From positions 4,469,001-4,533,000 of the forward strand of contig NZ_CP118108.1 in the NCBI RefSeq assembly GCF_028747985.1: DNA of 64,000 nt, in the 5' to 3' direction. Below are positions 62,220 to 64,000 of this stretch, in pieces. Position 1 is the stretch's first letter. The number at the start of each line of letters is the position of its first letter. The notes beneath the pieces were generated by a model. It made no database searches. It saw only the letters and a program-made list of their open reading frames with translations, and was not told where the DNA came from. The DNA comes from Paenibacillus urinalis (GTDB lineage Bacteria > Bacillota > Bacilli > Paenibacillales > Paenibacillaceae). A program made the position numbers and the translations under genes.

Positions 62220-63161
62220 CTATTTACTTACCTCAGCACGATTTACCGATTGCTGCTGATTGTTGTAATCCGTTTTGGTTCTATACTTCCTAATTTCTTT
62301 GGCGAGCAGCCCCCGGCCCGGTGCGATCAACACAGATACACCGAAGATCAGTGTGATCACCAGCACGGTAACGGGTCCAGTAGGAAGATCCGGCGTTGTT
62401 GCACTGATCAGCGTGCCCAGTGCTCCGCTAATTGCTCCAAACAGTCCTGCCAGACAGACCATCAGACCGAGCGCATTCGTCCAGTACCTTGCAGCGGCAG
62501 CTGGCGTAATCAATAAGGCTGCGACCAGCACGACACCTACAACCTGAACGCCGGCAACAACGGCAATCACGGTTAGAAATAATAACAGCTGTTCAAGAAA
62601 GGCTGATGGATAACCCATTCCCCTTGCAAAGCCGGCGTCAAAGCTGATCAGCTTGAACTCCTTGAATAGCAGCCAGCACACGATGAGCAGAAGAACCGAT
62701 ACTCCCAGCATCATGTATACGTCGCTTCTGACCATGGAAGCTGCCTGGCCGAACATATACTTATCCAGCCCGCTGGCACTTCCGTAATCCCCATGCTGAA
62801 TTTTCGTCAGCAGCACAATACCAATACCGAAAAATACGGACAATACGATACCGAGAGCAGTATCCTGCTTAATGCGGGAATAGCGGGTTATGAGCGAAAT
62901 CCCAATGGTCGCCATCCAACCTGCAACAAGGGCCCCAATCATGAACAAGAAGGTGGATTTAACCCCGCTAAGCATAAACGCGATGCATATGCCCGGGAGT
63001 GCCGCATGAGCAAGGGTATCACCGATCAGACTTTGTTTACGAAGATAGGTAAAGGAACCGATTAATCCGCTGCTAAAGCCAAGCAGCATAGAACCAAACA
63101 GAATCCATCTGACGTTAGGATCAGTTACTACAGAAGCTATCCATTCAAACATCAGGCTCAC
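62220..63161 (-). CDS. Metal ABC transporter permease (MntC/TroC-like)
   Basis: A 313-residue ABC-3 permease with [23 protein letters not shown] near residue 40, nine hydrophobic segments and a 40-residue charged C-terminal tail ([19 protein letters not shown]) extending past the last helix. It overlaps the ATPase gene by four bases, so translation is coupled. Confidence 0.9.
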   Translation of the reverse strand: MSLMFEWIASVVTDPNVRWILFGSMLLGFSSGLIGSFTYLRKQSLIGDTLAHAALPGICIAFMLSGVKSTFLFMIGALVAGWMATIGISLITRYSRIKQDTALGIVLSVFFGIGIVLLTKIQHGDYGSASGLDKYMFGQAASMVRSDVYMMLGVSVLLLIVCWLLFKEFKLISFDAGFARGMGYPSAFLEQLLLFLTVIAVVAGVQVVGVVLVAALLITPAAAARYWTNALGLMVCLAGLFGAISGALGTLISATTPDLPTGPVTVLVITLIFGVSVLIAPGRGLLAKEIRKYRTKTDYNNQQQSVNRAEVSK

Positions 63162-63964
63162 CTTCCATCCTTCGGTGCGGAATGCCCGATCATGGCAATA
63201 CGGCCCCCATAGGTCTGTTGCAGAAGATCAGGGGTGAAGGTTTCTGCTGTCGGTCCGGCAGCAACCAGCCTGCCGTTCAAGAGCAGTACATGATCAAAGT
63301 ATTCTTCCACGGTAGCCAGATCGTGGTGTACAACAAGAACGGTCTTACCCTGATTCTTGAGTGCCTCGAGCAGTACAATAATCGCCTTCTCTGTTGTGGC
63401 ATCAACGCCTGCAAACGGCTCATCCATAAAATATATATCTGCATTCTGCGCAAGTGCTCTCGCCAAGAAGACCCGCTGCTGCTGACCTCCCGAGAGCTGG
63501 CTGATCTGACGATTGCTGTAGTCAGCCATGCCTACCTTGCTCAAGCACTCAAATGCAAGCTCTTTTTCTTTCTTGCCCGGTCTCTTAAACCAGCCAAGCT
63601 GTCCATACTGCCCCATTAAGACGACATCCAGTGCATTCGTTGGAAAATCCCAATCCACGGACTCTCGCTGAGGAACATATCCGATTCGTTTGCGCTGCTC
63701 CTTATACGGCTTGCCGTAGATGCGGACATCGCCGCTGATTGTAGGAACAAGACCGAGTGCAGCCTTGATCAGCGTAGATTTACCGGCTCCATTGGGACCC
63801 AGAATACCGATCAGCTTGCCATCCGGCACGCTGAAGGTTACATCCCTCAGCACCGGTTTTTTATGATAAGCAACGGCCAGGTTCCGTACCGAGAACGGAA
63901 TTTGCTCGCTGCCTTGAGATTGATCTCTTCCTGATTGTTCATACGATATTGAGCTCATCCCCAT
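63158..63964 (-). CDS. Metal ABC transporter ATPase (MntB/TroB-like)
   Basis: A 268-residue ATPase with Walker [10 protein letters not shown] near residue 58, signature [15 protein letters not shown] near 155 and Walker [14 protein letters not shown] near 175. The C-terminal [11 protein letters not shown] tail is usual in Mn/Zn systems. Two in-frame ATG codons are within three residues; AAGGAG fits either. It would be preceded by a binding-protein gene, but the window ends 36 bases upstream. A metal-responsive repressor site would also lie outside. Confidence 0.92.
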   Translation of the reverse strand: MGMSSISYEQSGRDQSQGSEQIPFSVRNLAVAYHKKPVLRDVTFSVPDGKLIGILGPNGAGKSTLIKAALGLVPTISGDVRIYGKPYKEQRKRIGYVPQRESVDWDFPTNALDVVLMGQYGQLGWFKRPGKKEKELAFECLSKVGMADYSNRQISQLSGGQQQRVFLARALAQNADIYFMDEPFAGVDATTEKAIIVLLEALKNQGKTVLVVHHDLATVEEYFDHVLLLNGRLVAAGPTAETFTPDLLQQTYGGRIAMIGHSAPKDGR

Positions 63965-64000
63965 TCAACTCCTTCCAATAGCCTTAAGCCCATTATTACT

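Noticed and set aside
1..64000. CRISPR arrays, tRNA or rRNA genes, insertion sequences, prophage
   Set aside because: Looked for on both strands; no repeat-spacer pattern, no transposase or integrase gene, and no tRNA or rRNA gene recognised.

Overview
This window reads as a chromosomal segment of an endospore-forming Bacillota, most like Paenibacillus. The basis is gene content recognised by eye: ecsAB, the DnaB/DnaI helicase-loading pair, sda, a YjcZ-type sporulation peptide, a SpoVB-like flippase, a YheC/D ATP-grasp protein, HemQ, Ktr potassium transport and a three-gene sdhCAB operon. The aminofutalosine synthase MqnE points to the futalosine route to menaquinone. Coding is dense, with few long gaps. 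I saw no rRNA, tRNA, CRISPR array, insertion sequence or prophage.

Layout. 1-6.2 kb: AraC and MocR-type regulators, an FMN-binding oxidoreductase divergent from the MocR gene, an aminotransferase and a short sporulation peptide. 6.2-12.7 kb: ecsAB, a DEAD-box helicase, a short-chain dehydrogenase, CheX and an MFS exporter. 12.9-19.1 kb: a LysR/histidinol-phosphatase pair, then a minus-strand run (AAC(3)-type acetyltransferase, two metallophosphoesterases, GNAT, EamA exporter). 19.2-25.9 kb: sdhCAB, a divergent LysR gene, and ktrB-ktrA behind a leader that contains a terminator. 26-33.5 kb: CPBP protease, uvrC, trxA, dnaI and dnaB. 33.7-40 kb: yuiB, hemQ, an NADH dehydrogenase-like gene, a ferredoxin-NADP reductase behind a Fur-like box, a zinc-ribbon protein, sda behind a cluster of DnaA boxes, and yheC/D. 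40-44 kb: ppx and ppk1, overlapping tail to tail. 44-51 kb: small proteins, an IscA-type protein, mqnE, a yutJ/yuzB/nfu group and a frameshifted dehydrogenase. 51-64 kb: metNPQ under a SAM riboswitch, a HEPN protein, ctaA, a thioredoxin-like protein, a DUF2515 protein, a SpoVB-like flippase, a HAD phosphatase and a Mn/Zn/Fe ABC transporter that runs off the right edge.

Themes. Much of the content serves respiration and redox or iron biology: sdhCAB, ctaA, hemQ, mqnE, two type-II NADH dehydrogenase-like flavoproteins, a ferredoxin-NADP reductase, IscA/Nfu scaffolds and thioredoxins. Several loci are classic targets of RNA- or DNA-level control, and plausible elements are visible: a SAM-I riboswitch, a DnaA-box cluster at sda, a Fur-like box, a leader terminator at ktrB, and paired dyads between yuiB and hemQ.

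Least expected items: (i) a small dispersed intergenic repeat with terminal inverted repeats, two full and three partial copies; (ii) the sda/DnaA-box arrangement, where sda itself is only 47 codons; (iii) a ktr leader terminator without a complete c-di-AMP aptamer; (iv) a hairpin that buries both the ribosome site and the TTG start of a zinc-ribbon gene. No large undescribed multi-gene system was found. All homology statements come from reading the sequence and from memory; no database was searched.
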